A stretch of 64,000 nucleotides of DNA from Rubripirellula amarantea (GCF_007859865.1 NZ_SJPI01000001.1:682001-746000); one strand, 5' to 3'; positions 46,027 through 55,434 are shown, numbered from the stretch's first letter. A program made the numbers and translations. The notes: generated from the letters alone by a model not told the origin.

Positions 46027-46821
46027 TTAGCTGATCGCTGCTCGCAATTCGCGAACAAAATCCACCGCCGCCTTCGTGGCACCCGCTGAATCGGTTGCCG
46101 CCGCAATCCGACGCACAATCGCAGAGCCCACAATCAATCCATCCGAAACGGGAGCAAGCTGAGCTGCGGTCTCGGGACTGCTGATTCCAAATCCGATACA
46201 AATCGGAAGATTGGTTTGCTCTCGCAACCACCCCACATTGTCGACCAAGTCGGGTGGCAGCTTCGTTCGTTCGCCCGTGATTCCCGTCACCGAAACGTAG
46301 TACAAGAAACCGGACGACAATTCTGCGATGCGAACTTGCCGTTCCCGCGTCGTGGTGGGGGTCACCAATTGGATCAAACTGAAATCCGCCTCGCGACAGA
46401 TCTTGGACATCGGCTCAGCCTCTTCCACCAACAAGTCGGGAACAATAGCTCCCGCGTAGCCAGCCGCTTTGGCAAGTTCCACGTACTTGGCGATACCAAC
46501 ACGATAAATGATCGCGTAGCTAACCATCGTGACGAGCGGAATTTCCACTTGCCCCTTCAATCGCGTCCCCATATCGAACACTTCGCCAAGTTTGAACTTG
46601 CGATCAAGTGCTCGTTGGTAGGACGCTTGGATGACCGGGCCATCGGCGATCGGGTCGCTGTAGGGCACCCCTACCTCACACATATCCGCGCCCGCAGCAC
46701 CAATTTCGCGAATGATCGCTTCGGTGGTCGCGATATCGGGATCACCGGCGGTCAAGAACGGCATCAGTGCTTTGCGATTTTCAGCACGAAGTTTAACGAA
46801 GAGCTGATCGACGGCGGACAA
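46027..46821 (-). CDS. trpA: Tryptophan synthase alpha chain
   Basis: A 264-residue TIM-barrel enzyme that cleaves indole-3-glycerol phosphate to indole and glyceraldehyde 3-phosphate. The FLTAGDPD opening, the catalytic Glu in CEVGVPYSDPIADGPVIQ, the catalytic Asp in VPDLLVEEAEP and GFGISSPETAAQL are all present. The start appears to be TTG 46821, since no ATG or GTG occurs upstream in frame before family homology begins. trpB and other trp genes are not adjacent, so the pathway is dispersed in this genome. Confidence 0.94.
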   Translation of the reverse strand: MSAVDQLFVKLRAENRKALMPFLTAGDPDIATTEAIIREIGAAGADMCEVGVPYSDPIADGPVIQASYQRALDRKFKLGEVFDMGTRLKGQVEIPLVTMVSYAIIYRVGIAKYVELAKAAGYAGAIVPDLLVEEAEPMSKICREADFSLIQLVTPTTTRERQVRIAELSSGFLYYVSVTGITGERTKLPPDLVDNVGWLREQTNLPICIGFGISSPETAAQLAPVSDGLIVGSAIVRRIAAATDSAGATKAAVDFVRELRAAIS

Positions 46822-46935
46822 GGCAAAATCCGAGATGGGAGGGCTAAATTCGAAGAGAGGATTCTAATTGCTGGTCGGCTTCAAAAGTAGGGTGCCAGTC
46901 CATTGCCCCAAGAAGCTCGAACCAACGGCAATTGC

Positions 46936-48225
46936 TTACCCACCAGTTTCAGAATCCCCAAAATCCATCGCCGAGGCGGTCATCGCCAACTGCATCCATT
47001 GTCCCATCGGAAACATGTCTATCGACGGCAATGTCAGATCCGTTGAATAGCGGGAAGCTGCCTGAAGTGTCGAATCGAGGCTCCGCAACTGCCCCACTTT
47101 GCGCTCATGCACACTGCCGCTGGAATTTGAACTCGGTTCCATCGGTAAACAAACTGAATCCTGACGATCCGCATTCGCCTTCACTCGTTGAACGAATCCA
47201 TCTGCTCGGACCAACGTAGCAGCTTGTCGGGCATCACGAGGAACCACTAACGTCGGTGCGATGCTTCCGCGACGCGACCACCACAACGAGTCGCACCAAG
47301 TCGCCAAACGAGCTAACGAGTCTTGGTGCGAAAGCGTTATGGGTGTTCGATCGTTTTGCCGCGCCCATCGTTGAACCGACCTCATTCGGCAAGCCAAGTT
47401 GTCCTCACCCAATTTCGATGCCAATTGCTTAGCCATGTCCAAACCACCTTCAAGAAGCTTGATGCAATTGAGCCCTAACATGGCCATCGGTAGCAACCCG
47501 GCAGGCGTGAATGTCGCATACAAGCCCTCGATTCCCGCTGGGATGTCGAAGTGATGGTCCGCCATCGTTGTTACGCTCGCAGGCAATGTCACCAATTCGG
47601 ACTTGATGATTGCAACAAACGGTTGGATCGTTTCCGACGTAGATTTTTCTAAGTGTGCCAAGCGTTCGGTGAACCACTTCAGCATGGCAATGACTTCTTG
47701 TGATTCCGCTCCCTCGATCACCGCCACCACCGCGAACCGCTGGGGTCCCCATGCAGCGGTGGGTTTGGTGATTCGATCCGTGATGGCTGCTAACGAGTCG
47801 TTGTCCGACGTGGTCGTCGCAAAATACATTCGTGGCTTACTGCCGCGTCCTGCTCGATCCAACTCATTGTGAAAAGGATCGCAGCGTGCTTCGATGACCG
47901 CTCGCATTCCTTCTAAGGTTTCATGCCTGCCGATCACGACTGCGGCGTCGATTTGATCGTGCCAGGCATTGGCGAGAGTAAAGATTCGTCCAATCGAAGA
48001 CGCCTCGCGTACGCTACCGTATTGATCGGCGTGATACTGAGGCAGCTTGAAAAATGGTTCCTGCTGGACCGTCGCCATCGCTGCGGCGCAGTCCTCTTCC
48101 GGCAAAACCGCTTCTCGCAATCGCTGGGACAGTTCAAATTGCAACAATGTTCCCGCCTTCGAGACACGCCTCTGACAAGCTAAATTAGGGATACAACTGG
48201 CGAGCAAACTGGCCCACCGGTTCAT
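46936..48225 (-). CDS. Degenerate glucose-6-phosphate isomerase-like (SIS-fold) protein
   Basis: A 429-residue protein whose middle matches phosphoglucose isomerase at the signature where PGI has GGRFSVxTPVGLLPAA: here it reads EGLYATFTPAGLLPMAMLGL. The order of segments around it (AAVVIGRHETLEGM, then TSDNDSLAAI, then FAVVAVIEGAESQEV) follows the PGI fold. However, the phosphate-binding SxSGTTxET segment is lost (VIEGAESQE), and the Gly-Gly-Arg is replaced by Glu-Gly-Leu. Isomerase activity is therefore doubtful. It diverges from gpmI, another glycolytic gene, across 49 bases, suggesting shared control. Confidence 0.7.
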   Translation of the reverse strand: MNRWASLLASCIPNLACQRRVSKAGTLLQFELSQRLREAVLPEEDCAAAMATVQQEPFFKLPQYHADQYGSVREASSIGRIFTLANAWHDQIDAAVVIGRHETLEGMRAVIEARCDPFHNELDRAGRGSKPRMYFATTTSDNDSLAAITDRITKPTAAWGPQRFAVVAVIEGAESQEVIAMLKWFTERLAHLEKSTSETIQPFVAIIKSELVTLPASVTTMADHHFDIPAGIEGLYATFTPAGLLPMAMLGLNCIKLLEGGLDMAKQLASKLGEDNLACRMRSVQRWARQNDRTPITLSHQDSLARLATWCDSLWWSRRGSIAPTLVVPRDARQAATLVRADGFVQRVKANADRQDSVCLPMEPSSNSSGSVHERKVGQLRSLDSTLQAASRYSTDLTLPSIDMFPMGQWMQLAMTASAMDFGDSETGG

Positions 48226-48274
48226 AATCTCGCTGTTTATCTATACCACCGCCCTTCCTGTCGAGACTCTACCC

Positions 48275-49864
48275 GTGCAAGTTCGCCGAAAACCTGTTGT
48301 TTTAATCATCCGAGATGGCTGGGGTGAAAACCCCAACCGCGACGCCGACGCCACCAACGCGATCGTCCAAGCCAACACTCCCGTCTCCGACAAACTGATG
48401 AGCGACTACCCCAATACGCTTGTCAAAACATCGGGCGAAGATGTCGGGCTGCCGGCGGGCGTGATGGGCAACAGCGAAGTTGGTCACCAAAACATCGGTG
48501 CTGGCCGTATCGTGGATCAAGAGGTGATGCGAATCACTCGAGCGATCCGTAGCGGTGCTTTTTTCACAAACCCCACCATCACCGCCGCCGTTGAACACGT
48601 CAAATCGACCGGTGGCACACTTCATTTGCTGGGACTCATGTCCGATGGACGAGTCCACAGCGACATTGAACATGCTTACGCTTTCATTCAGGTCGCCAAG
48701 GATGCTGGCCTTGGTCGCGATGGTTTGGCCATTCACGCCATCACGGATGGTCGCGATACCTCCCCAACCAGCGGCGTGAAATTCGTTCGCAGCGTTGAAG
48801 AAAAGTGCAAAGAGATTGGTGCCGGTCATGTGGCCAGCGTGATCGGTCGGTACTTCGCGATGGACCGAGATTTCCGTTGGGACCGAGTTCAGCAAGCTTA
48901 CGACCTGTTGACCAAAGGCAGCGACCGAACCGCCAACTCGGCTGCCGAGGCCGTTCAGAACTACTACGACAATCCAACCACCGCGTCGGTGACGGGTGAT
49001 GAGTTCGTTGCAGCCACAACGATTGAGCGATCGCTGGTCAAAGACGGTGACGCGGTCATCTTCATGAACTATCGCGGCGACCGTCCTCGTGAGTTAACCA
49101 AAGCGTTCGTCTACGACGACGCTGCGTGGGCTTCTATCGAGGGTGGCGGTTTTGATCGCGGTAAGAAGATCGACAACTTGTACTTTGCCACCATGGCAGG
49201 CTACGAAACCGGATTGCCCGTTCATGTGATCTTTGAAAAGCCAGCTAAGATGCCTCACATCTTAGGCGAATACGTCAGCTCACTTGGCCTTCATCAATTC
49301 CGCTGCGCCGAAACCGAAAAGTACCCTCACGTTACATTTTTCTTTAACGACTATCGTGACGAGCCATTCAACGAAGAAGATCGAGGGATGGCTCAATCAC
49401 CTCGCGACGTTTCTACCTACGATCAGAAACCGGAAATGTCGGCCGAGGAAGTTGCCGACAAAGTGCTTAATGAAATTGACAAAGGTGAAGCGGACTTGAT
49501 CGTGGTCAATTTTGCGAACGGTGACATGGTGGGTCACACCGGAGTCCTCGCCGCAGCGGTTTCAGCGGTGGAAACCGTGGATGCATGTGTCGGTAAAGTT
49601 GTCGATGCGACCCTGGCTAAGGGTGGCTCGCTAATCGTTACCGCTGACCATGGAAATTGCGAGCAGATGATTGATCCCGAAACCGGCGGACCTCATACGG
49701 CGCATACAACCTTCGATGTACCGTTGATTGTTGTGGAACCCGGCCTAGAAGGAAAAACGCTGCGTAGCGGTGGTCGACTGGCTGACATCGCCCCAACGGT
49801 CTTGGCACTGATGGGACTTCCCAAACCAGAAGAAATGACTGGCGAATCGCTCGTAGAAGTCTAA
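48275..49864 (+). CDS. gpmI: 2,3-bisphosphoglycerate-independent phosphoglycerate mutase
   Basis: A 529-residue manganese-dependent mutase interconverting 3- and 2-phosphoglycerate. The metal site RDGWGENPNRDADATN, the phosphorylated Ser in MGNSEVGHQNIGAGRIV (about residue 67), and the C-terminal HTGVLAAAVSAVE and TADHGNCEQM metal ligands are in place. Translation starts at GTG 48275. It diverges from the PGI-like gene and converges on the HTTM gene across a hairpin at 49939-49963. Confidence 0.94.
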   Translation: MQVRRKPVVLIIRDGWGENPNRDADATNAIVQANTPVSDKLMSDYPNTLVKTSGEDVGLPAGVMGNSEVGHQNIGAGRIVDQEVMRITRAIRSGAFFTNPTITAAVEHVKSTGGTLHLLGLMSDGRVHSDIEHAYAFIQVAKDAGLGRDGLAIHAITDGRDTSPTSGVKFVRSVEEKCKEIGAGHVASVIGRYFAMDRDFRWDRVQQAYDLLTKGSDRTANSAAEAVQNYYDNPTTASVTGDEFVAATTIERSLVKDGDAVIFMNYRGDRPRELTKAFVYDDAAWASIEGGGFDRGKKIDNLYFATMAGYETGLPVHVIFEKPAKMPHILGEYVSSLGLHQFRCAETEKYPHVTFFFNDYRDEPFNEEDRGMAQSPRDVSTYDQKPEMSAEEVADKVLNEIDKGEADLIVVNFANGDMVGHTGVLAAAVSAVETVDACVGKVVDATLAKGGSLIVTADHGNCEQMIDPETGGPHTAHTTFDVPLIVVEPGLEGKTLRSGGRLADIAPTVLALMGLPKPEEMTGESLVEV

Positions 49865-49938
49865 ACGTCAAAGGCGTCCTTTTCGCCGAGGCGGGAAGGA
49901 TACGGATTAGGTACGGCTTGCTTCGCCATAAACACGAT

Positions 49939-49963
49939 CAGCCTCCTGCCAAGCAGGAGGCTG
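49939..49963. terminator. Strong hairpin between convergent gpmI and HTTM genes
   Basis: CAGCCTCCTGC pairs perfectly with GCAGGAGGCTG across a CAA loop (11-bp stem). There is no T-tract on either side, so intrinsic termination is uncertain. The position between convergent genes suggests a bidirectional transcript-end structure. Confidence 0.5.
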
Positions 49964-50064
49964 AAATGAAAGAAGCGGGAATTCGTTCCCGATTGTGCTA
50001 AATCGCGAAATGAATCACGAACATTCCGCGGCAAGCCAATCCTTGTCGGGATTTGTTCGCGATC

Positions 50065-51444
50065 CTACTTCTTTCGTTTCTGCTTTGCGCGTTCAACAAC
50101 GTCTTTGATCTTTGCCTCGCGCTGTTTCAAACGCTCGACACGATCGCGGTACTTTGCTTCGCGAGCTTTGAGCTTCCCGGCGCGATGGTTGATCTTATCG
50201 CTCGCTTCGCGAATACGTTTCTCACGTCGTTTGATCGCCTCTTCACGCTGCTGCAAATTCTCCGAACCCACGGCGGAAAGCGACGACAGATTCGCACTCG
50301 ATAGTCCCGATAAAGACGAACCGCTCAACGATGGGAAATCGTCTTCGATCGCGTCGACTTCCAAATCACCCAAGTCTTCGAATTCATCAATGGATTCATC
50401 GCTGGAACCGTCGGCGATGGCGTCGTCGACTGATCCATCGTCCGCCAACGCGATGTCACTCTGATCGCCAGCGGACTTCGCGAATTTTTGCCACCAACTT
50501 GGCTCGATAAAGATCAGATTGGCTGCGATCATCATGCAACCAAACGTGATCATCCCCAAAAACAGAGCGATCCCGCCATGCAGTGCCAAGGCTAGTGCTA
50601 AGGCGATGGGACGCGTGATTCGAGGCCACACGATTGCCGCATACGAAAGTTCCCAAAACATCGTCGTGTGCGCCATCAGCGATGACAAACGTGGGTAGTT
50701 TGCCAACCACGTCATGTTGACGGATTGATACTCAAGATTTCCAACGGAATACCAGATCGCCGTTCCGTCCCACCACGAAGTCCCACGTGCTTTCGCGATT
50801 CCGCCAAAGAAATAGATCACGCACAAATGAATCTGCAGCAAACGAGTTGCGATGTTCGACGCGATCGTAGGTTCGCACTCGGGAAACATCCACGCAAACC
50901 ACTTTGGGTTCTTTGCTTTGCTTTTCGCTTTGTCTCGAATCCAAGCATCAACGCTCCACAGACTTCCACTCGGTGCGATCGTTAAATACATGACGCTATA
51001 CGTAACGATCTGGTCGAGACCGAACAGAGTTCCCGTCAGTCGATGCAGGTACATCAGTTGCAAAAACAAGGCCATAGGAGCAGTTACCCGAGTCAGGAAA
51101 CCGATGGCAAAGCTAGCCGTGATGGCGATCGTCAGACCATGATGGATCCACAACAGCAACGGATTACTGATGTACCAAAGGTAGGATCTCCCCCAGTCGG
51201 AAAATCCGAAGGTCCCGTCATGCAACTGGCGCGACGTTTCGTTGTTGATCCAAGCGGTGTCGCCTAGAAACGAAGACAAATCAGTTGCCAGAACGATGTG
51301 CGAATACACCAACATCAATCCAGCGATAATGCGTAGTATCGCTAGCGTGTGAGGCATGCGAGGTGTGAACCAAAATCGATCCCACCCCGATCCGATCGAT
51401 AGCAACCAATCGTGCAAACTCGTTTTCGCCTTCGCCAAGATCAT
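50065..51444 (-). CDS. HTTM-domain membrane protein with C-terminal coiled coil
   Basis: A 459-residue protein with about eight membrane helices in the HTTM arrangement (horizontally transferred transmembrane domain, related to vitamin K-dependent gamma-carboxylase). The typical LAILRIIAGLMLVYSHIVL start and QIHLCVIYFFGGIAKARG segment are visible. After about residue 330 comes an acidic linker and a long charged coiled coil (REEAIKRREKRIREASDK, then repeated KxREAK units) that is not part of the HTTM core. Its start overlaps the stop of the upstream gene by four bases (ATGA). Enzymatic activity is unproven. Confidence 0.82.
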   Translation of the reverse strand: MILAKAKTSLHDWLLSIGSGWDRFWFTPRMPHTLAILRIIAGLMLVYSHIVLATDLSSFLGDTAWINNETSRQLHDGTFGFSDWGRSYLWYISNPLLLWIHHGLTIAITASFAIGFLTRVTAPMALFLQLMYLHRLTGTLFGLDQIVTYSVMYLTIAPSGSLWSVDAWIRDKAKSKAKNPKWFAWMFPECEPTIASNIATRLLQIHLCVIYFFGGIAKARGTSWWDGTAIWYSVGNLEYQSVNMTWLANYPRLSSLMAHTTMFWELSYAAIVWPRITRPIALALALALHGGIALFLGMITFGCMMIAANLIFIEPSWWQKFAKSAGDQSDIALADDGSVDDAIADGSSDESIDEFEDLGDLEVDAIEDDFPSLSGSSLSGLSSANLSSLSAVGSENLQQREEAIKRREKRIREASDKINHRAGKLKAREAKYRDRVERLKQREAKIKDVVERAKQKRKK

Positions 51445-52151
51445 CGAACGGGTTCTCCCGTGGGCGAGGGAATAGCTTCGGCCGGTTTGACGGGTGCGGT
51501 CAATGCTTCGACGCTGCCACCGGTGTCGCGGACACCGATCGGTCGATCCAACAATACGCGGTATAGCTGAGGGTCATCCAGTTCGATGGGCTCGTCGATG
51601 TACGATCCTAAATCAGGGATCAAGTGCTCGATCCTGCGGATCGCGGATTCTTGGCCCGGGTGCTCGTGATTCAAATGGTTGACAATGGATTGGTGAACCT
51701 TCACGTATCGTGTTCGAGCAAGCGTCCAATATTCTGCTGCTTCAGGATCCGCTGCCACCAAGTCGCGCGGCGGTCCCGGCGGTTGATAGATTTCGTGAAG
51801 ATATTCCGACAACATAAAGTGCCGGTGGTACATCAACCTTGGTTGGTGCTGGTCAAGATCGGGATACATCTTTTCGACACGTGATCCATCCTTCGCTGTG
51901 ATTGCAGCTTGAATGAGGTGACTTGGTCCTGGATCGGGCGCAAAGAACGCGTAACCGCGATCGATGTATAGGAGCTGCCCATAGCCGCGAAACGGTGCAA
52001 ACAGCGTTGTAATCACGGGCGACGCCCCGAGGTCACCTTGAGCTTGGAAACTAAGCGGGTGCAAAATCACCGCCGCAAGATGAACACTGACCAGCACGCT
52101 AAGGATCAATCGCCACTTGCGGCTGGGGCGTTGAAGAGACGGAGTGGACAT
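51441..52151 (-). CDS. Membrane-anchored partner protein of the HTTM gene
   Basis: A 236-residue protein with one N-terminal membrane helix (about residues 13-32, LILSVLVSVHLAAVILHPL) and an extracytoplasmic domain containing FRGYGQLLYIDRGYAFFAPDPGPS. I know of similar proteins encoded next to HTTM proteins in planctomycetes, but no function. The Met at 52151 is preferred over 52172. A Pro-rich C-terminal tail ends in the four-base overlap with the HTTM gene, so the two are translationally coupled and likely act together. Confidence 0.72.
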   Translation of the reverse strand: MSTPSLQRPSRKWRLILSVLVSVHLAAVILHPLSFQAQGDLGASPVITTLFAPFRGYGQLLYIDRGYAFFAPDPGPSHLIQAAITAKDGSRVEKMYPDLDQHQPRLMYHRHFMLSEYLHEIYQPPGPPRDLVAADPEAAEYWTLARTRYVKVHQSIVNHLNHEHPGQESAIRRIEHLIPDLGSYIDEPIELDDPQLYRVLLDRPIGVRDTGGSVEALTAPVKPAEAIPSPTGEPVR

Positions 52152-52220
52152 GGACAAGCAGAACCAGAGCAATAGAAGTAAGCAAATGCACCACTATCAG
52201 GCAATTCGATTAGAACGTCT

Positions 52221-52281
52221 AACCTAGCTACCCAGAACGCCGTAGCAAGAGAACCTAGCCCAAACGTTACCCAGAAGGCCG
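52221..52281. repeat. Imperfect direct repeat downstream of the TIGR03000 gene
   Basis: AACCTAGCTACCCAGAACGCCG (52221-52242) reappears, with an eight-base insertion, at about 52252-52281. It resembles the other intergenic repeats in this window but is more diverged. Confidence 0.4.
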
Positions 52282-52300
52282 AAAAGCGTCGCTGATCAAT

Positions 52301-52338
52301 AAAATCAGCCGCATTCCGATCGCTCGGAACACGGCTGA
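52301..52338 (-). terminator. Intrinsic terminator of the TIGR03000 gene
   Basis: On the minus strand, TCAGCCG and TTCCGA arms pair with TCGGAA and CGGCTGA across a four-base loop and a small internal bulge, and TTTT follows (AAAA at 52301-52304 on the plus strand). Confidence 0.8.
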
Positions 52339-52367
52339 CTGAAATCGTTTAACGCTTGAAACTAGCC

Positions 52368-53726
52368 TTAGCGGCTTGCCAAGCTGCTTCCATTGAAATC
52401 AAAGCTCAGCTCGGTAACCGAACCGGCCTTCACATCAACGGTGCGTTCTTTCGTTACCGGTTGACCGTCAACCTTGGCTGTTACGCGAACGGTGTAGTTG
52501 GACCATTGCTCACCAGCCTTCAATTGCTTGGTGCGGAACGTTCGAAGTGCGCCTTGTCCATTGGTTGGGTTTCCAGCCAACGAAACTTCAGCATCGGCAG
52601 GAACGTGAATCTTCACGACTGTGATCACTTCTTCATCAACAGGAGCCTTCTGCACTTCGACGCGCGAATCAACATCGGCTTCGAAGACAACTTCTTCGAT
52701 ATCGCCAGGACGAAGCTTCACGGACTTGGTCAGTGTCTTCTGGTCGCCGTCTTGATCGTACGTCACGTCCACTACATAGGTGTAAACGAAACCTTCCTTG
52801 AGACCACGCGACATGAACTTGCGTAGTTCACCATCACTTTGGGTTTCGTATCCGTTAACCGTTACCAACGCTTCGCTGGGAACCTTCACCGTGATCATGG
52901 CCGCATCAGCGTCAACGCTAACCGCTTCGTCTTCCACTGACGGCTTAGCTGATTCGTATCGTTCCGCTGATTCGTATCGTTCCTCGGACGCATTCGCGTC
53001 AGATTCAACAGCAGGTGATTCCACCGCGGCGCCGACTTCGTAACCACTATCAATGATGACTTCGCCAGTGGAATAGCCGCCGTCGTTGTAAGAATCACCA
53101 AGGATAACTTCGCCTGTTGAGTAGCCGCCATCGATGTAGCTGTCGCTAAGAGGAGCGTAGCTTTCATAAGACGATTCAATGACGGGAGATTCGTAGCCGA
53201 CCGAAGAATCCATCCCAATAGTTTCGATCATCGGAACCGAGTAGCTGCCATAGCTGACACCACCACTTGATCCACCTGATGAACCACCGGTGTGTCCCGA
53301 AGCGCCGCCACTCGACCCGCCGCTTGATCCACCGGACGAACCGCCACTGTAGCTAGCGTACGTAACACCGCCGGACGATCCGCCACTGCTGCCGCCGAGA
53401 CGACGCGCCGCTTTATGAGCACGGATGTTGTCAACCAAACGTCTTAGCGGACCTTTGCGAACTCCACCACTGCTACCGCCACTGGAACCGCCATGGCTAC
53501 CCGCAGAAACCGAGGCTGCGACATAGCCGCCCGATGAACCACCGCTCGATCCGGAATGACGAGCCCTTAGTCGACTGAAGAAACCGCCACCTGAAGAACC
53601 GCCTCCGGACGACGCGTAGCCGCCGCCAGACGAGTCGCCCCACGAACCGCCGGCATCAGCGATCGTCGGAAAACAAAGGAGTGCAGCCGCAGAAAACCCG
53701 AGTGCCGCATTTCGTAAAGACATCAT
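52368..53726 (-). CDS. Exported Ser/Gly-repeat protein with two TIGR03000 domains
   Basis: A 452-residue protein with a signal peptide (LGFSAAALLCFPTIADA). Residues 25-170 are dominated by Ser-Ser-Gly-Gly repeats broken by basic patches (FFSRLRARH; KGPLRRLVDNIRAHKAARRL). A Tyr/Ser/Gly segment with a duplicated GGYSTGEVI follows. The C-terminal half holds two TIGR03000 beta domains, the first at about residues 275-345 (ITVKVPSEALVTVNG) and the second at 365-445 (VKIHVPADAEVSLAGN). TIGR03000 is a planctomycete-type domain of unknown function. The layout suggests a cell-surface or spore-coat-like structural protein. It is monocistronic with its own terminator. Confidence 0.82.
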   Translation of the reverse strand: MMSLRNAALGFSAAALLCFPTIADAGGSWGDSSGGGYASSGGGSSGGGFFSRLRARHSGSSGGSSGGYVAASVSAGSHGGSSGGSSGGVRKGPLRRLVDNIRAHKAARRLGGSSGGSSGGVTYASYSGGSSGGSSGGSSGGASGHTGGSSGGSSGGVSYGSYSVPMIETIGMDSSVGYESPVIESSYESYAPLSDSYIDGGYSTGEVILGDSYNDGGYSTGEVIIDSGYEVGAAVESPAVESDANASEERYESAERYESAKPSVEDEAVSVDADAAMITVKVPSEALVTVNGYETQSDGELRKFMSRGLKEGFVYTYVVDVTYDQDGDQKTLTKSVKLRPGDIEEVVFEADVDSRVEVQKAPVDEEVITVVKIHVPADAEVSLAGNPTNGQGALRTFRTKQLKAGEQWSNYTVRVTAKVDGQPVTKERTVDVKAGSVTELSFDFNGSSLASR

Positions 53727-53986
53727 GATTGGTTAACTCTCTCCTGAAATTGATACTGAGTCATCAACTACACGGGAGGATCACAACGAGGTCATCACTA
53801 GAACATGACCTGGCTCCCCTTGCCGCGCACAACAGCTCACTTCGGTAAAATGTATCAGTCCGAAGTTACCAAGCAAGCAGCTCAGGCAATTTTTGCGGCC
53901 AGGGAAGACTAGGCAGAGCAGGCAACCATGGGGAAATGCATGGGAATGTCCATTGGTTCACCCTTCGATTTCCTGCCACAAAGCCG

Positions 53987-55357
53987 TCAATCGTGCTTCT
54001 GAAGCACGATTTCGTCGAAGTCGACCACGCCTGTGGCACCAAACAAGCCGATTCGCACGATCGCTTCGCGTGTTTGCGGAGGCACGCGGATCAACCGACT
54101 TGCCTCTCGCCACGGCCGGGTACCTCGAAACGGTCCCAAAGAAAAGGTACCAAGATCGCGTCTGAGTTCGTCATAAAAACTGATAGCAATCATCGGCAAC
54201 GCGTCTCGCGTGGGTCCAATGCGAACATTTTCGGTTCGGTAGCGGCCACTGAGTCGAATCTGCGAAACTTCCCTCGCATCGATCGCAATGCCTTGCAACA
54301 GGTGAGAACTCAAACCGGGCGTCTCATTGGTGAATCGAGCAAACGCTTTACCGTGAAATGCTTCGTCGGATCCGTTGGATTTTTCAACGCGTTTGACCTG
54401 TCGGCCGTAGTACCACCCGGGAATGAAGTCATCATCCGTCGTTGAACGAGGCGCCTCACCAGCCAGAGTGCCATTTGATGCCAAATTAGACGCCGAAAAA
54501 TCACGACCTGACTGGACATTACTGCCTGCGTCAGTGGGATTGTTCGATTCGCCAGCACCACCATCGCTTTGCTGCTCAGCAAATTCGAAGTCTCCGTTGA
54601 TGATCGTAGGATTCGCTGGGTCAGGCTTTTGAATTCGTTTGTCTTCCGCTTCGCCGGTCATCGGAACAAACAAAGTCGGCTGCAACGGTTGCTCGACGAG
54701 CTTGCCATCGGTTTTGACCATCCGAAACAGCGTTTGCTGATATCGCTGTCCCACCGGAATGATCATCTGTCCGCCTTCGGCGAGTTGGTCGACAAGCGGT
54801 TGGGGAACTGACTCGGGACTGCAGGTGACAATGATTTTGTCGAAGGGTGCTGCATTGGGCCACCCTAAGAACCCGTCGCCCACGCGGACGGACACGTTCT
54901 TGTAATCCAGATAGCGCAGCGTCTTCTCCGCTCGCTCCCCCAATTCTTCCACAATTTCGATCGTGTAGACATGCTCCACTAACGGACTCAGCACTGCAGC
55001 CTGGTAACCGCTACCGGTACCGATCTCAAGCACCTTGTCCGTTGGTTGTGGATCAAGAGCCTCGGTCATGGAAGCGACGATAAACGGACTGCTAATCGTT
55101 TGAGCATTGCCGATCGGCAAAGCCATGTCCAAATAGGCACGATCTCGCTCTGACTTGGGAACGAAGAAATGCCGTGGCGTCGAACGGATCGCTTCCAACA
55201 CTCGAGGGTTCGTGACACCAGCCGAGGCAATTCGGTCACGCACCAATTGCTCTCGCACCGCCGCGTACGGATCTTTAGCGTTTGCATCACCGTCCGGCGA
55301 AATCAATAAAAAAGTCACCACGCACACCTTAGCGAAAAACAGAATGTGATCATTCAT
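53987..55357 (-). CDS. Exported isoaspartate methyltransferase-like protein with extra C-terminal domain
   Basis: A 456-residue protein. Residues about 30-240 are a PCMT (protein-L-isoaspartate O-methyltransferase) domain: NPRVLEAIRSTPRHFFVP, GNAQTISSPFIVASMTEAL, the SAM motif VLEIGTGSGYQAAVL and GWPNAAPFDKIIVT. Unlike cytoplasmic Pcm, it begins with a hydrophobic signal peptide (ILFFAKVCVVTFLLIS). The last 150 residues, after an acidic Asn/Ser linker, resemble a carbohydrate-binding-like jelly roll (FARFTNETPGLSSHLLQGI; IRLSGRYRTEN; IVRIGLFGATGVVDFDEI). The combination suggests methylation of an envelope target, but SAM is not normally available outside the cytoplasm. Confidence 0.78.
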   Translation of the reverse strand: MNDHILFFAKVCVVTFLLISPDGDANAKDPYAAVREQLVRDRIASAGVTNPRVLEAIRSTPRHFFVPKSERDRAYLDMALPIGNAQTISSPFIVASMTEALDPQPTDKVLEIGTGSGYQAAVLSPLVEHVYTIEIVEELGERAEKTLRYLDYKNVSVRVGDGFLGWPNAAPFDKIIVTCSPESVPQPLVDQLAEGGQMIIPVGQRYQQTLFRMVKTDGKLVEQPLQPTLFVPMTGEAEDKRIQKPDPANPTIINGDFEFAEQQSDGGAGESNNPTDAGSNVQSGRDFSASNLASNGTLAGEAPRSTTDDDFIPGWYYGRQVKRVEKSNGSDEAFHGKAFARFTNETPGLSSHLLQGIAIDAREVSQIRLSGRYRTENVRIGPTRDALPMIAISFYDELRRDLGTFSLGPFRGTRPWREASRLIRVPPQTREAIVRIGLFGATGVVDFDEIVLQKHD

Positions 55358-55434
55358 GTTCTAGTTTTCAATCGAGTTAAATTGCGACGCACCATCACCG
55401 CGAACGTACATTACCGCAACGTGAATCATCGGTT

